Positions 11,786 through 23,899 of a stretch of 64,000 nt of DNA are shown piece by piece (positions within the stretch are counted from its first letter, which is position 1; each line of letters starts with the position of its first letter). This DNA is from Orientallactaga sibirica (lineage: Eukaryota > Chordata > Mammalia > Rodentia > Dipodidae): positions 51,549,001-51,613,000 of the forward strand of contig JAEOAD010000004.1 in assembly GCA_036365145.1 (NCBI GenBank), in the 5' to 3' direction. Position numbers and translations under genes: made by a program. The notes under the pieces were generated by a model. The model did not search any database. It was not told the DNA's origin and was given only the letters and a program-made list of their open reading frames with translations.

Positions 11786-12500
11786 TTTTTAAAGTGAATA
11801 GGCAAATTTATGAGACATAGCCAACCAACCAAAGCACCCAGAGGATAACAACAGTAAAAGGATGCTATCAGCCCCCAGGCTGGAGACACAAAGGAAGAGG
11901 TCATATAAATTACGTGGTAGTGCTGAAGGAAGCCAGATCCATATGGGGAAGCTGCTGCATGGTGGCTGTGATCACAAAGGGAGGGCACTTCCAGAAAGGT
12001 CAGGACCGTGGAGGAGATGCAGCAGTCTTTGGAAAGCACACCTCAAACATGAGCAATGGACAGGGAAATTCTGGAGCATCTTTTCCTGTTGTCTTCCATT
12101 GTCCCCCAGTGCCTCTCATTTGCTGAACCCAGAAGGCATAGGTACTAGTAAGGTGGCAGTCACACAAATTGGGAAATGCAATTTGCAGGAAAAGGACAAA
12201 GTGTATATATGAATACAATGGCTACATGGTTGGCACATTAGGATAACCCTCATGATCTAGACTGCTGGGGTCAGGACTGGGAGAGAGACATCTTGCCTTT
12301 AAGAACATACTGCTAGGAGGCTGTGTATGTATATGCAGAACGTTAAATTCCAGAGAGAAAATGAGTCTCTCCCATAGTGAAGAGGGCAACACAGTGGAGA
12401 AGGGGAGAACCTAGGTTTTTTGTTTGAAACTTGAACCTCAAATCCTTTTTTGCCTGGTGGGACCTTACCTCTGTCATTATCAGTTGCATAAGCTAAGCTA
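11786..12500. other. Unclassified sequence, possible old repeat at 11.8-12.2 kb
   Basis: Frames open on both strands from 11.76 to 12.22 kb. Phrases such as AGTGCCTCTCATTTGCTGAA remind me of a decayed mammalian interspersed repeat, but I cannot name it. I do not call a gene. Confidence 0.35.
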
Positions 12501-12547
12501 TCTTTTATTGTTTGTTTGCTTGCTTGCTTGTTTGTTTGTTTGTTTGG

Positions 12548-12703
12548 TTGGTTTTGGGTTTTTTGAGACAGGGTCTCTCTCTACTTCAGGCTTACCTGGC
12601 ACTCACTCTGTGATCCCAGGCTAGCCTCAAACTCACAGTGACCCTCCAACCGCTGCCTCCCAAGTGCTGGGATTAAAGGTGTGCACCACCACACCAGGTT
12701 TAA
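12548..12703 (-). mobile_element. B1-type SINE
   Basis: A TTTG/CTTG-rich tail (12.5 kb) leads into GAGACAGGGTCTCTCTCTAC through GTGCACCACCACACCAGG. Confidence 0.9.
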
Positions 12704-14830
12704 GCTAACTTTTCTTTAAAGTTAGATTATATAGGCCTTTTGCTACTTGTGATTTTTAAAAAAAAGTCTTAATACAACGATGACTATTAACTCAGCATTT
12801 CAAAGAGGGGCTGAGACCACTATCAAGTATTATCAGTAAAAGAAGTGAAAACAAAGAATGGACTTTCTTGTATATTACCAGAAAGAGAAACTAGCGGAAG
12901 TGGTTATATTGATAGGTCTTGATTAAGCAGAACATTCCTACTCTTTTATCATAAGTAGGTAATTTAAATTTAAAAAGAAACGGATGTTATAAAGGAAATT
13001 TCTCTCTGTCTCTTAAGACAGAAGAGCCATTTGTATTTTTTGATTCATGTGTGGTAATCAGACTACAGAAAGAATTCCTAACCATGCCAGGTGGAGCTAT
13101 CAAAACAAAACTTCAGCACAAAGACACAAAAGTGCATCTAAGCTAATCAGTAGCTTCAGAATGTGAGATGCTGAACAGATCAGTGCTGTCCTTTATCCTA
13201 CTTTCAGGACAAATGAGATTTAAAATAAGTAACTAAATAGATGATCTGTCATTTAACCTACTTGAAAAACAGGTTAAGGAGGCCCAATCAACCACTACCT
13301 CCCTCTATTCATCTAGTACTTCTGTCTTGTCTTTCACTTCGAGTGATGTCTTTACTTTCTTTTTACCACTGTACAGGTTGAGAAGAAATGAGGGGGGAAA
13401 AGTGAATTAATTGTGCTTTGTAACATGGAAATTCTTGGAAATCCACAACTAGTTAGCAGCTTTTGTTTGTTCATTTTGACTACAAGGCAGACCTGACTTG
13501 TTTAGTTTGAAGAAAGAATTTGTAATCCCCAAATCTCCCAAAGTCTATTTCCATTGAATGATGTGTTTTCTCCAGGTTGTAATTCCCTGGCTATGGAAGG
13601 TAATTTTTTCTCTAGTCCAAGCAGCTTTCAGCATGATTTCCTGTTTATCAGTCTGAAGTTCTCAATTAGAGTGTAAGTTCCTGGAGACAGAAGAATGTTC
13701 TCATTGTACCTGTATGCTATGAATAAGTCTTTAGTAAAGACACTAACACTTCCTGTGCTTAATAATTCTTTTATGAATAACATCTTCGTAGACTTGATCC
13801 ATGTAAAGACTGTATTTCTTCAGTCGTCAGAGGTACTGAAGGCAGGGCATGAGCATTTCAGCATTTAACAAAATCAACTTGAAAGGCATCAGTACAGATG
13901 GATTAAACTCAATCTGAATTTCAAGACCTATCACTTTCTGGGGCACTGTCATTGTTTTCTAATTAATTCTAATGTGGATGAGAAGTGAATAAAACACTTG
14001 TATTTTCTATAGAAAATGGTCTTCTTTTCCTCAGTGAAGAAAAACCATCATATGGCATGGAGGCAGAATGGCAACTTCTCTCTTCGTGTGGAAGTACTAC
14101 AGTGGTTAACTAGTAGGTGGCTCATAGTACAGACTCTGGGGTTTTACATTGCAGCTTCCCACTGTAAAAATCTGTGAATTCAGACAGGTCGCTGTTCTTT
14201 CTGCTTGCTTCCCTCCATGAGCAGCCCCTCCACTCCCTGCCTGTGCGTGGCCAGGAATAACTAACAATGGTTCATGAGCATCCAGAACTAAACATAACAG
14301 GAATTATCATGTGTGTGTATGTGTGGATTCGAAACTCATTTAGTAATACAATTTTAAATGGATTTTAAAGTGACAGTACACATTTTCAAAAGGTTTTTAA
14401 TGCACATGCAGGGCCAGGTCAAATTAGATCCCCATGTGCAATTTTAAAACTTGTTTTATGATGAAACTGAGTAAAAGGCAATAAGATAACAGATTATACT
14501 TGAATGAACTTTTCAGCTCATATATTAGCAGTAAGTCCAAAATGAGATGGTGACCATACTGATAAGGATTTGATGGAGCTTTGCATTCATTATTAATTAA
14601 AAACTTAGCATAAGGACACTTCTTTAACACATGGTAAAGTAGGTCAATGTCCAAATTAAAGGTGACCTGCTGGAAACACTTCAATCAAAACAAAAGAAAA
14701 AAAAAAGGAAATGAAACCTTTCGTTCTATCAAAAGTAGCCTCCTTGAACACATACTTAGAAACTCTCACTCAAAAACAGGCATGGAAATGTTTCTAGATA
14801 TTGAGGACTTAGCAAGGAGTACATGCTATT
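12704..14830. other. SINE-free unique sequence, 2.1 kb
   Basis: No recognised repeat. AT-rich; 13.4-14.0 kb contains homeodomain-type cores (CTAATTAATTC) and looks like it could hold conserved non-coding sequence. No splice-bounded open frame noticed. Confidence 0.45.
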
Positions 14831-14979
14831 AAACAAAAATAAAAACAAAAATAAAAACAAAAATAAAAACAAAAATAAAAACAAAAATAAAAACAAAAAT
14901 AAAAACAAAAATAAAAACAAAAATAAAAACAAAAATAAAAACAAAAATATAAAAACAAAAATAAAAACAAAAATAAAAA
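14831..14979. repeat. 12-bp minisatellite (AAAAATAAAAAC)n
   Basis: About 12 tandem copies, nearly perfect, with one interrupted unit near 14947. It abuts a B1 SINE. It produces apparent open frames (FLFLF or KNKN repeats) that are artefacts. Confidence 0.95.
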
Positions 14980-15135
14980 GATGGTGCCACACACCTTTAA
15001 CCCCAGCACTCAAGAGGCAGACATAGGAGGATCACTCTGAGTTCAAGGCCACCCTGGGGTACATAGTGAATTTCAGGTCAGCCTGAGCTAGAGTGAGGCT
15101 CTACACTGACAAACAAACAAACAAGCAAACAAAGC
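14980..15135 (+). mobile_element. B1-type SINE, 5' truncated
   Basis: Begins at GATGGTGCCACACACCTTTA and ends CTCTACACTGACAAAC with an (AAAC)n tail. Confidence 0.85.
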
Positions 15136-15137
15136 AT

Positions 15138-15325
15138 AGGGTTGGGGTGTAGTTCAGCTGGTAAAGTGCTGTTCTAGCATCACAAAGCCCTAGCCTAACC
15201 ACATAAATTGGTGTGGGGGAGCATGCCTGCAATCCCATCACACAGAAGGTGAAGGCAGCAGATAAACTACTCTGTAGTGAGTTCGAGGCCAAGCCTGGAT
15301 ATGTGTGTCTCTGTCCACAATAATT
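15138..15325 (+). mobile_element. ID/B1 composite SINE (B4-like)
   Basis: ID-type head GGGTTGGGGTGTAGTTCAGC, then B1-type GAGCATGCCTGCAATCCCAT and GTGAGTTCGAGGCC. Confidence 0.6.
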
Positions 15326-15539
15326 TATAGTCTTTAGAGTGCTTGGTAGCGTGTTGTGCTTCTGTTCATAGTGGTAGGTCAGAGTAAACTGGTAACTCTC
15401 ATGTGAGATAATGCAACTGTGCAGAATCACAATTCAGCAATAGTGTTACTTAGGAATAACTGTCTCTGTCATTCACTGGATCAAAGTGACTGACACTGGC
15501 TACACTGTATATGAGAATTGCATATAAAAGCAAAATTAC

Positions 15540-15646
15540 AGGGCAGGTAATGTAGTTCAAGACCATTATTGACTACACAGTGGGTTTGAGGCCAGCCTGG
15601 GATACATGAGACCTTACCTCAAAATGTGTGTGTGTGTGTGTGTGTA
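15540..15646 (+). mobile_element. B1-type SINE fragment with (TG)n
   Basis: GTTTGAGGCCAGCCTGGGAT and GAGACCTTACCTC mark the 3' half; a (TG)n tract follows in place of poly-A. Confidence 0.65.
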
Positions 15647-15747
15647 GCATATTCAACACAATTCTACAAAACTAGAAAGTACCTTTCAGTTTTCACTGTG
15701 TGCCAATTTAATTTTCAAATGGACTAAAGATTTAAATATATAGAGAA

Positions 15748-15917
15748 ACTGCGAGGCATGGTGGCACATGCCTTTAACCCCCAGCTCTTGGGAGACAGAG
15801 GTAGGAGGATCACTGTGAGATTAAGGCCAGCCTGAAACTACATACTGAATTCTAGTTCAGCCTGGGCTAGAACAAGACCTTACCTCGAAAAACTCAAAAA
15901 AAAGAAAAAAAAGAAAG

Positions 15918-15948
<31 letters not shown>
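15748..15948 (+). mobile_element. B1-type SINE with (AAAG)n tail
   Basis: GAGGCATGGTGGCACATGCC to CAAGACCTTACCTCG, followed by a GAAA-rich expanded tail of about 45 bp. Confidence 0.9.
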
Positions 15949-16245
15949 TATCATGTATAGAGAATCTTTAAAACATTCTAGAAGCAATTATTCATTTGCA
16001 GTTGTTCGGGGGAGCAGACATGGTCTGCTTAAGTACTTCCTAAGGTCTAAACTTAAGGTGTACTCAGGGGCATTAATATAACTTACAGTGTATTTAGGGG
16101 GGTATGAATAATTTCTTTGGTAAACACAAATGGAATTTAAAGATAAAGGACAAAATAGGAAAGATACTGGGAATGTGTTCATCACCCCTATTATAAAGGC
16201 AAATGAAAAAGAAAATCACTAGAGTCATTTAAAAAAACTTAATAA

Positions 16246-16418
16246 GGGCCAGGGGTGATGGCTCATGCCTTTAATCCCAGCACTCGGGAAGAGGTAGGAG
16301 GATTGCTGTGAGTTGAAGGCCAGCCTGAGATCTCATAATGAATTCCAAGTCAGCCTGGGCTAGAGCGAAACCCTACCTTGAAAAACAAACAAACAAAATA
16401 AATAAATAAATAAATACA
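16246..16418 (+). mobile_element. B1-type SINE
   Basis: GGCTCATGCCTTTAATCCCA to GAGCGAAACCCTACCTTG, with (AAAC)n then (AAAT)n tail. Confidence 0.9.
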
Positions 16419-16829
16419 AAAAAACCTTAATAAACAATTTATAGTCATAAACACATGTACAAATATATTAAACAGAAATATAAATATACAATCAGCTTCC
16501 TAGTATTCAAAGAAATTCTAGACAAAATACCAATGGATTATCAGTTTTCACCTATCACATTGACAATGTATGCATGTCTACACATGTGTGCATATCTACA
16601 CGTATATAAATGTAAACATATACATGTGTACACATATATACATACATGTAGATAAATAGACAAATAGATGGAAGGGAAAATAATTACAAGTGAGTTTTGT
16701 AAGGCATTGGAGAAATACGCACTCAAATGTTAAAATTAGGCATAGAAATTTTATCAATTTGTGCACATTTTCCCAAGAATTATACACAAACATGTCATGA
16801 CAAGAGTAAACATTTAAGTGATAAATTCC

Positions 16830-17020
16830 AAGGCAAGGGTAATTGCTCAGTGGTTAAAGGAGTTTGCATACAAAGCCTGTCTGCCCAGATTCAATTCCCC
16901 AGTACCCATGTAAAGCCGGATGCACAAAGTGGCACATGTACCTGTAGTTCACTTGGGGTGGCAAGAGTCCCTGGCTCATCCATTGTCTTTCAATAAATAA
17001 ATTAATAAAATAAGTAAATA
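16830..17020 (+). mobile_element. DIP-like B2-type SINE, head mutated
   Basis: GTAATTGCTCAGTGGTTAAA, CAATTCCCCAGTACCCATG, GGATGCACAAAGTGGCACAT; CT stretch mostly lost, A/T tail kept. Confidence 0.8.
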
Positions 17021-17885
17021 GTGATGACTTCCAAAAAACAATGGACACAGCAGAATTGTTATGCTAAAATATATGATAATCTACAGAGAGGATCGATAGA
17101 CACACACAGATAGCATAAATCCAGACAAAGAGCTTTTAAGGTTTAGTCTGTTCCTATAGAAAAGACGTTTTTATTTTCTTCTTCTTGATCTAATTACATT
17201 CATACTTCATATATGAAGCTTTACAAAAATGCATGGAATATAGTTTAGCCAACTTGTTTAATCATGTGAATATATTTTGTGTCAATTGATAAATGTAGTA
17301 GACTATTTTTGTTGGCCACATTGGAATCCATTTTATGGGCTTTCCAGAGATTATTTAACCAATTGTCAAGAATCTAGGTTGTACACCACTTTTCAGTATA
17401 AGAAAAATATATTGTAAAAATCATGCTAAAGCTAAACTTGTTTTGCTTATCTCAGACTAAACTAAATAAGAATTTCTGTAAGTAAATATATATGTGGTAT
17501 ATATGTGAATATATATCTGAAAATGTAATCAAACCTGAAATATCTATTAGTCTCCAAGCCAAAAGGAGAGTTGCCATAGAAACAGCAAATGGCAGAAAGT
17601 CAAAATTGACATTAAAAAAAAGAAAAAGAAAAAAATTCAATAGCTAGTTTATTTGGAGGGGCTGGGAAATCAGATAAGCTTTGTTGGAAAAAATAAACCA
17701 TATTTAAATTTTTTTGTCATTATGTCTCCAAAACAAGATTCTTAAAAATGAATTTAACTCCAAATTCTAGCATTAAGACTGAAGCACATTCATTTTCAAA
17801 AATGTAGGAGTTGTGGCCATTATAACAAATTTCAAAATGCAATACAAACATTACTTCATTTTTTGTAATTGTATTTCTATAGTTG
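17021..17885. other. Unique AT-rich sequence, no gene seen
   Basis: Contains short TATATG runs near 17.48 kb. No recognised element. Confidence 0.55.
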
Positions 17886-17887
17886 CA

Positions 17888-18030
17888 TGCATGTGTACAC
17901 ACGTGCCTGAATGCCAAGGTCTCTTGCAGCTACAAATGATTTCAGACCTGCTTACATGGGCAACTGAGAAATTGAAACCAGCAGGTTTTGCAAGCAAGGG
18001 CTTTTAACTGCTGAAACATCTCTCCAGCCC
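17888..18030 (-). mobile_element. DIP-like B2-type SINE, partial
   Basis: Reverse copy lacking its tail: AGGTCTCTTGCAGCTACAAA to AAACATCTCTCCAGCCC. Confidence 0.75.
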
Positions 18031-18061
18031 AAATATTATTTCTTTAGGTTCAATAAATTTT

Positions 18062-18275
18062 TTAATTATTTAATTTATTTATTTATTTGAGAGACAGAGA
18101 AAGAAAGAGGCAGATGAGAGAGAATGGGCACACCAGGGCCTCTAGCCATTGCAAAAGAACTCCAGACGCATGAGCCACATAGTGCATCTGGCTTATATGG
18201 GTCCTGGGGAATTGAACTTTGTCCTTTGGCTTTGCAGACAAGTGCCTTTACCACTAAGCCATCTCTCCAGTCCTA
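18062..18275 (-). mobile_element. DIP-like B2-type SINE
   Basis: (ATTT)n tail, GA-rich stretch, GGGCACACCAGGGCCTCTAG, head complement GCCATCTCTCCAGTCC. In tandem with the preceding partial copy, same strand. Confidence 0.9.
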
Positions 18276-18354
18276 ATTTATTTATTTGAACTTTCTTTAA
18301 AGGTAGCATTTTTGTCTTAAGTTTACAGTCTAATTAGGTTACAGACAGAATTTA

Positions 18355-18406
18355 ATGAAGGAAGAAAGGAAGGAAGGAAGGAGGGAGGGAGGGTGGGAAG
18401 GGAAGC
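18355..18406. repeat. GGAA/GGGA purine-rich simple repeat
   Basis: (GGAA)n passing into (GGGA)n, all-purine on the plus strand over most of its length. Confidence 0.9.
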
Positions 18407-18493
18407 AGAACCCATGCCCAAGAGAGGGTGAGCAGTTTCCAGAAATAAGGAAGGCCAAAGGTAACTTTATTATATGAATAAACATCAAACTTA

Positions 18494-18648
18494 ATCCAAG
18501 CATAGTGGTTTACACCTCTAATCCCAGCACTTGGGAGATTGAGGTAGGAGGAAGCTCAAAGAAGTTCAAAGTCAGCCTGGTCTACACAGTGAGTTCTGGG
18601 TCAGCCTGAGCTAATGAGAACCTGCCTAAAAAAAAAAACAAAAAAAAA
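18494..18648 (+). mobile_element. B1-type SINE
   Basis: CATAGTGGTTTACACCTCTA to GAGAACCTGCC with poly-A; moderately diverged. Confidence 0.85.
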
Positions 18649-18649
18649 C

Positions 18650-19088
18650 CTAAAAGTAAAACAGTGCATTTTATCTCATTAGTATTTCTAGTAATATTAC
18701 CTCCTAATTATGGAACAAAAATATATAATGACACATGCACTTGAAGTCTCCTTGTGTAATACCTAACTAACAGGACTCACAACAGAATGAATCCAGCCAT
18801 GAAGATAAGCTTAGTATTGCTGTGAGTAATGCGGCAGAAATTCGTCACACTTTTAGCATACTGTCTCGGAACCTTCACCAGCTTTTGCTTGGGAACTTGT
18901 TTTGAGTTTGGGCCCCAGAAATTTTGTTGTTGTTGTTTTGTTTCTAATGTTTCTCTTTTAAGAAGGAGGTTTGGGGGTGATATAAATTAAGGTATCACAA
19001 TGACCTTAAAGTGACTTAATAATTGGCTATCTAAGTCATTCATAAAACTTCATTTGCATGTTTAGAATTTTCAGTTGTATCAGTCATT
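18650..19088. other. Unique sequence, no gene seen
   Basis: AT-rich, with a TTG-rich run near 18.93 kb. Confidence 0.55.
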
Positions 19089-19140
19089 CTTTTATTTTAT
19101 TTTATTTTATTTTATTTTATTTTATTTTATTTTATTTTAT
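19089..19140. repeat. (TTTTA)n microsatellite
   Basis: About ten near-perfect pentamers forming the expanded tail of the adjoining reverse B1 SINE. Confidence 0.95.
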
Positions 19141-19236
19141 TGGTTTTTCAGGATAAGGTCTCACTCTAACTGACTTCACACTCAACAGCAATCTTCCTAC
19201 CTCTGCCTCCCCAGTGCACCACCATGCCTGGCTGTG
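19140..19236 (-). mobile_element. B1-type SINE with internal deletion
   Basis: GGATAAGGTCTCACTCTAAC then CTACCTCTGCCTCCCCAG and CACCACCATGCCTGGC; the middle is missing. Confidence 0.8.
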
Positions 19237-19455
19237 TTGATCATTCTTGATGAATACTGGCTTCATGATCACAAAAAGAAAGCAAATGCAAGAGTTCATT
19301 TTAATCCAGTGTTAACTCACTGCAAGTACTTTCCCACTGGAAAATTAAATGTAATTTAAAGAAAATTCCAAGTTTTCATCTTTTAACATTTCTTTGGTTA
19401 AAAAACAAACATTTAGCTTTTATTTTATTTATTATCATTGTTCTTTCTTTGAAAC

Positions 19456-19469
<14 letters not shown>

Positions 19470-19486
<17 letters not shown>

Positions 19487-19622
19487 GAGGTAGGGTCTCA
19501 CTCTAGCCCAGGCTGACCTGGAATTTACTCTGTATTCTTAGGGTGGCCTTGAACTCACAGCGATCCTCCTACCTCTGCCTCCCGAGTGCTGGGATTAAAA
19601 GCGTGTACAACCACGCCCCGTC
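19470..19622 (-). mobile_element. B1-type SINE
   Basis: Poly-T after an (AT)n run, GAGGTAGGGTCTCACTCTAG to CAACCACGCCCCGTC; little diverged. Confidence 0.95.
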
Positions 19623-19889
19623 TGAAACTGTATTTTTAACAGGTCTAACTCTCAATGGAGTTTAGTAAATTTGAGACTTTATTTATTAATTCATGACAGG
19701 CTATTGTAACTGAGCATGTAAAACAGATCAAACAATCAGTCTGAAGCCTCAAAATATTCTCATCTTATTCCCAAACTTCACACACACAAAATAAAAGGAC
19801 AGTTTTGGTTACAAGCATGTACCTCCCAGAATGACAGGGTTAAGTATTGAAGCATATTCAGACACTGCTACAAATGACTTTTCCTTTGA

Positions 19890-20100
19890 TAAAATTTATT
19901 TGCTAGCAGAGAGCAAGTGAGCGAGAGTTAGGGCAAGAGCGAGAGGGAAAGAGAATATGGGAATGCCACAGTCTCTTGCTACTGCAAACAAACTCCAAAT
20001 GCATGCACCATTTTAAGCATGTGGCTTTGTGTGCATACTGGGGAATTGAACCCATGCTGGCAGGTTTTGCAAGCAAGTGCCTTTAACCCTTCAGCTGCTG
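19890..20100 (-). mobile_element. DIP-like B2-type SINE
   Basis: Reverse copy: GA-rich stretch, TCTCTTGCTACTGCAAACAA, TACTGGGGAATTGAACCCAT, GCAAGTGCCTTTAACCC. Confidence 0.85.
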
Positions 20101-22952
20101 TTTTCCATTTCCCCAGCTGCTATTATCCCTTTTTATGTGGGGCTAGGTTTGATTCTTTTCTGCATTCACATGCACATGAATATGCTCCTCTGAGCTGTCA
20201 AAAATCAATGGAACACCTGAGCTGCACAGTGAACTTTTAAAATCTTTAGAGAAACACAAGGACACTCGCTTCAGGCACTGATTTCATCATCATCACATGG
20301 ATAGCAAGTTACAGTTAGAAAGCCTCTTGTTTCCAAGCCAACGCCAGAAGAGCATGATAGTCTCCCAACACGGTTAGTAGAATTTTAATCATCTTAATTC
20401 ATTCACATCCATTTTCCACCCACAATATTTTACAGTTAGGCAATCACTTATTTATTGCTAGTGACTACTCTTAGATAAGCCCAAAGTAAGGATAGGACTC
20501 TGTCAAGAAGTTTATAAAATGTAAACACACTGATTTATTTGTAAATAAATTATGCTGTCAGGAAAACATTCTGATCGCTAATGTGATGATGGTATCATTA
20601 ATATTTAATAGCAACTTTAATTCATGGGCTGTTTATGAAATGCAGCTACCATATCAATTCTACCTACTACTATCCTAAGTAAATGATATGCACAGGAAAT
20701 TGGGAAATTATGTACTTCTAGATCTTATGCTGATATAGCCTTATCTTCCAGAGCCTATGAGAGACCACACCTCCAATACCACAGGACTGCCTTTATGTTG
20801 ATTTTTTTTCATGCTAGCTAACTGAGAACTAAACCACAGCACTGATGTGCCAGAGTTATTGTCATAGACACTTATAAATTTATTTGAAATTTGGTGCAAC
20901 TATATTTTTAAGATTAAAGCAAATTTAAGTCAGTTTTCAGAGCTTAAAGGAAACAAATAAATATAAAAGCCAACTTTGTACACGAGCAACAAAATGCAAA
21001 GTGTAATCACTCCGTCCAGTGAGAACCTGTGACTAAGTGAGTTCAAGTGAAATGCAAGATGAGTGGGTTTCTGAAGTCCTACATTATGCAGCAAGGAATC
21101 AATGGCCTGGGCTGGAGCTGATGGGATGGACAAATCGACACTATTTTCAGGAGTATTTACATGCTGTTCTCCCCTCTGGCAAAAGTGCAATGGACAAAGG
21201 GTATTACTTCTAAAGGTGGCGACAGAAACCTCCATTCGCTAGCTGCCATTACAGATGCACACTGCACCCTTCATGTCACCCACTTTTCACAGTAACATGT
21301 CCACCTTATCACAAACAGCATTGTCATAAGGACAAACTAATTTCATTCATGTAAATGTGAAACAACATATTTGCTGTAAGATATTTCCATCAATGTCAGC
21401 GACACACAAGGAGAGTCTCCACAGTCTGCCTTGTCATTTACTGGCAGAAAGGGGAAGTGAAATGTGTTCACACTTAAATTGAATTCCCTGCCAACTATTT
21501 CATTGAGCTCACTGAGTTTGTTCATGAACTTCATCACTGGCAGTATGCTACAGTGGGGCCAGGCTAGCATGTTCACCAGAAACTGACTGGAAAAGAAAAA
21601 AGGCAACAAGACATGTGATGCCATTTATTTGGCTAAAAGATAAATTCATTCCGTTTTGAATGGAATGGCAGAAAGATGCAGCCATGTCAGGCTTAGTGGC
21701 GTGGGCACCCCTGTACTTAGCAGACAGGCACGGAAGTAACCCATGAGAAAGCTACAAGGTCTGGTGGAAAGCACTCTGCAAATAGACATTCAAGTACTGT
21801 GCCACAGCTCACACTGGGATTCCTGGCCTCTCCCCACACCTCAGCTCTGCGGTGTACAGTAAGGAAGTCAGCCTAGGAACTCTACAGGCATTTCTAACGT
21901 TCTCTGAATTTCAAATGAGGTTTGACTCTTTGCTGCGTTTGCCTGCTTGTTGCATACAGAGCATTAGATCCTCTTCCAGAAAGTGAGCAGGTTTTCTTCT
22001 TCTATTTTCCCAGCTTTACTAACTACTAAGTATAACTAATAATAACTAATGAGTGTAAGAGTAGCCCACAGTTACCTACAGTCTTCTGCAGGCCACATCT
22101 GCCCTCTCTTCTCAGTCCTCCCTCCTGCTGTGTATCCACACTAGGGTTCTCAGGTGCAAGCTGCCCAGCGTTGCATATCACCATTGATTTATGCGACTAT
22201 CAACAAATATTTCTTCTAAGCCCTGGGAAATTCACAAAGAAAGCACATTAACAGTGCTGCTGGGGGACAGGGGATTCACCTAAGAATCTCCTCTATGGCC
22301 GATGTACATTGTTTTCTCTATAGACTGCAGCAATGGGGGTCAAACAATAATTATAACTCCATGCTTATTAAAAAAATAAAATGCCTTTCCGCTGATATTT
22401 TAATTCTTCCAGGTAACTGTTCAAACATGCACAACTGCTGGACCTCCAATTTCTCTATCCTCTGCTAAAGTGTCAGACATCACTTTCTTCTGGAAAGCAT
22501 CTTGAGTCATGACGATAGGGCCTGATGGTGTTTAGATGAACATTATAGGTACTTTGTGAACTCATAAGCCATAGAAATCAATAGAAGTCTTGCATAGAGA
22601 AGTCTTGAAATTGATTTTTCCATGAGGGAACCAATTTGTAATGTTAGGAGATGCACAGGCATCAGGGAGGCTGAAAGTATACTAGAGATTTAAAAAAAAA
22701 AAAATCACAGAGCTGTGGAAAATGCCACTTGCAACAACTAGATTAGGTGCTAAAGACAGAGACTGATGACGGCACTTTTCAGGAGTCTCTAGAGGGAAAG
22801 AGGAGAGATGCTGTGCAGCTCCCGCAGTGCTCCCTGCTTGGACAGGGAGACAGCGAGGGGACTGTTGGAGTGTTCCCCAGTGCCTGGAATTACAATGTGC
22901 ACTACTATGTTTTTAAGGATGAAAACATCAAGTAGAGTCATTCTAATTCTTT
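20101..22952. other. SINE-free block of 2.85 kb
   Basis: No SINE, LINE or LTR recognised. It includes the weak minus-strand exon candidate at 21442-21586 and several local GC rises (21.1-21.2, 21.7-21.9, 22.8 kb). Absence of young SINEs in such a dense window may reflect constraint or chance. Confidence 0.5.
21442..21586 (-). other. Possible minus-strand exon, weak
   Basis: The minus strand shows a strong acceptor (TTTTTTCTTTTCCAG) followed by 145 bp open in one frame (one leading base, then 48 codons, with the internal peptide MNKLSELNEIVG) up to CCA|GTAAAT. Entry phase does not match the phase-0 end of the 26-kb exon candidate, so the two cannot be direct neighbours. No family is recognised. 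It lies in a SINE-free block. Confidence 0.2.
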
Positions 22953-23108
22953 TTTTAAAATATTTTATTTTAATTAATTTATTTATGGAAGAGAGAATGG
23001 GCATGCCAGGGCCTCTAGCCACTACAAATGAACTCCAGACGCATGTGCTACCATGTGCATCTGGCTTACGTGGGTCCTGGGGAATGGAACTAAGCCATTT
23101 CTCCAGCA
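22953..23108 (-). mobile_element. DIP-like B2-type SINE, head shortened
   Basis: ATTTATGGAAGAGAGAATGG to GGGTCCTGGGGAATGGAACT, with part of the tRNA-like head deleted before AAGCCATTTCTCCAGC. Confidence 0.85.
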
Positions 23109-23121
23109 CCTAACTATTTTT

Positions 23122-23329
23122 AAAAAAATATTTATTCATTTATTAATTTAAAAGAAAAAGAGAAGGAACAAGAAAGAGCATGCCAAGGTCTCTCACTGCT
23201 ACAACTGAATTCCGGTCCAATGCAAATGAGCATTGTGCATCTGGTTTTACAAAGGTAACAGGGAACTGAACCGGAGTTCGTAGGCTTTGCAAGCAAGCGC
23301 CTTTAACTACTGAGCCATCTCCCCAGCCC
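23122..23329 (-). mobile_element. DIP-like B2-type SINE
   Basis: Second copy in tandem with the previous one, same strand; GCATGCCAAGGTCTCTCACT and GAGCCATCTCCCCAGCCC. Confidence 0.9.
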
Positions 23330-23369
23330 AAACGATCCTAAATCTTACAGCTCTTGAGAATTTTGAAAT

Positions 23370-23445
23370 TGAGGATGGGGTAAAACTCAGTGGTACAGTA
23401 ACTGCACAAGGCCCCAAGTTTAATCCACACTAACACATTTTTTTA
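23370..23445 (+). mobile_element. ID-like SINE fragment
   Basis: GGATGGGGTAAAACTCAGTG and GGCCCCAAGTTTAATCC: decayed tRNA-like head. Confidence 0.45.
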
Positions 23446-23655
23446 AAATTATCTGAAATTGATCTGTCAAATCAATAAAAAAATCAAATAGTCAAATGTT
23501 TGATGTCCTTCTAGGCACTATGATACAAAATCTGCCAAACCACAAGGTCACAGCTTTTTATAGGAAGGTATGGAAAAACTATAAGCAAAATTCAAAATGT
23601 ATCCTCCAAAATACTTAATTTGCCAAAAAATTCATGTTACTAAAGAATCTTATCC

Positions 23656-23811
23656 TGCCAGGCTTGGCGGCTCATGCCTTTAACCCCAGCACTTAGGAGG
23701 GAGAGGTTGGAGGATTACTTTGAGTTCAAGGGCAGCCTGGAACTACAAAATGAGTGCCAGGTCAGCCTGGGCTAGAATAAGACCCTACCTTGGAAAACAA
23801 CAACAACAAAA
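23656..23811 (+). mobile_element. B1-type SINE
   Basis: AGGCTTGGCGGCTCATGCCT to AAGACCCTACCTTGG with (CAA)n tail. A copy of TAAAGAATCTTATCCTG lies before it and AAGAATCTCATCCTG after it, so a target-site duplication is visible. Confidence 0.9.
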
Positions 23812-23899
23812 AGAATCTCATCCTGAAAACTGTAACTATCGTCTTCCTTCTACAAGTATTCCCAAATCTCCACTCACTTTTTATATTTACTTTTGTTGA

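Noticed and set aside
14756..15026. Repeat-protein-like frames (FLFLF and KNKN) on both strands
   Set aside because: Translation of the 12-bp minisatellite.
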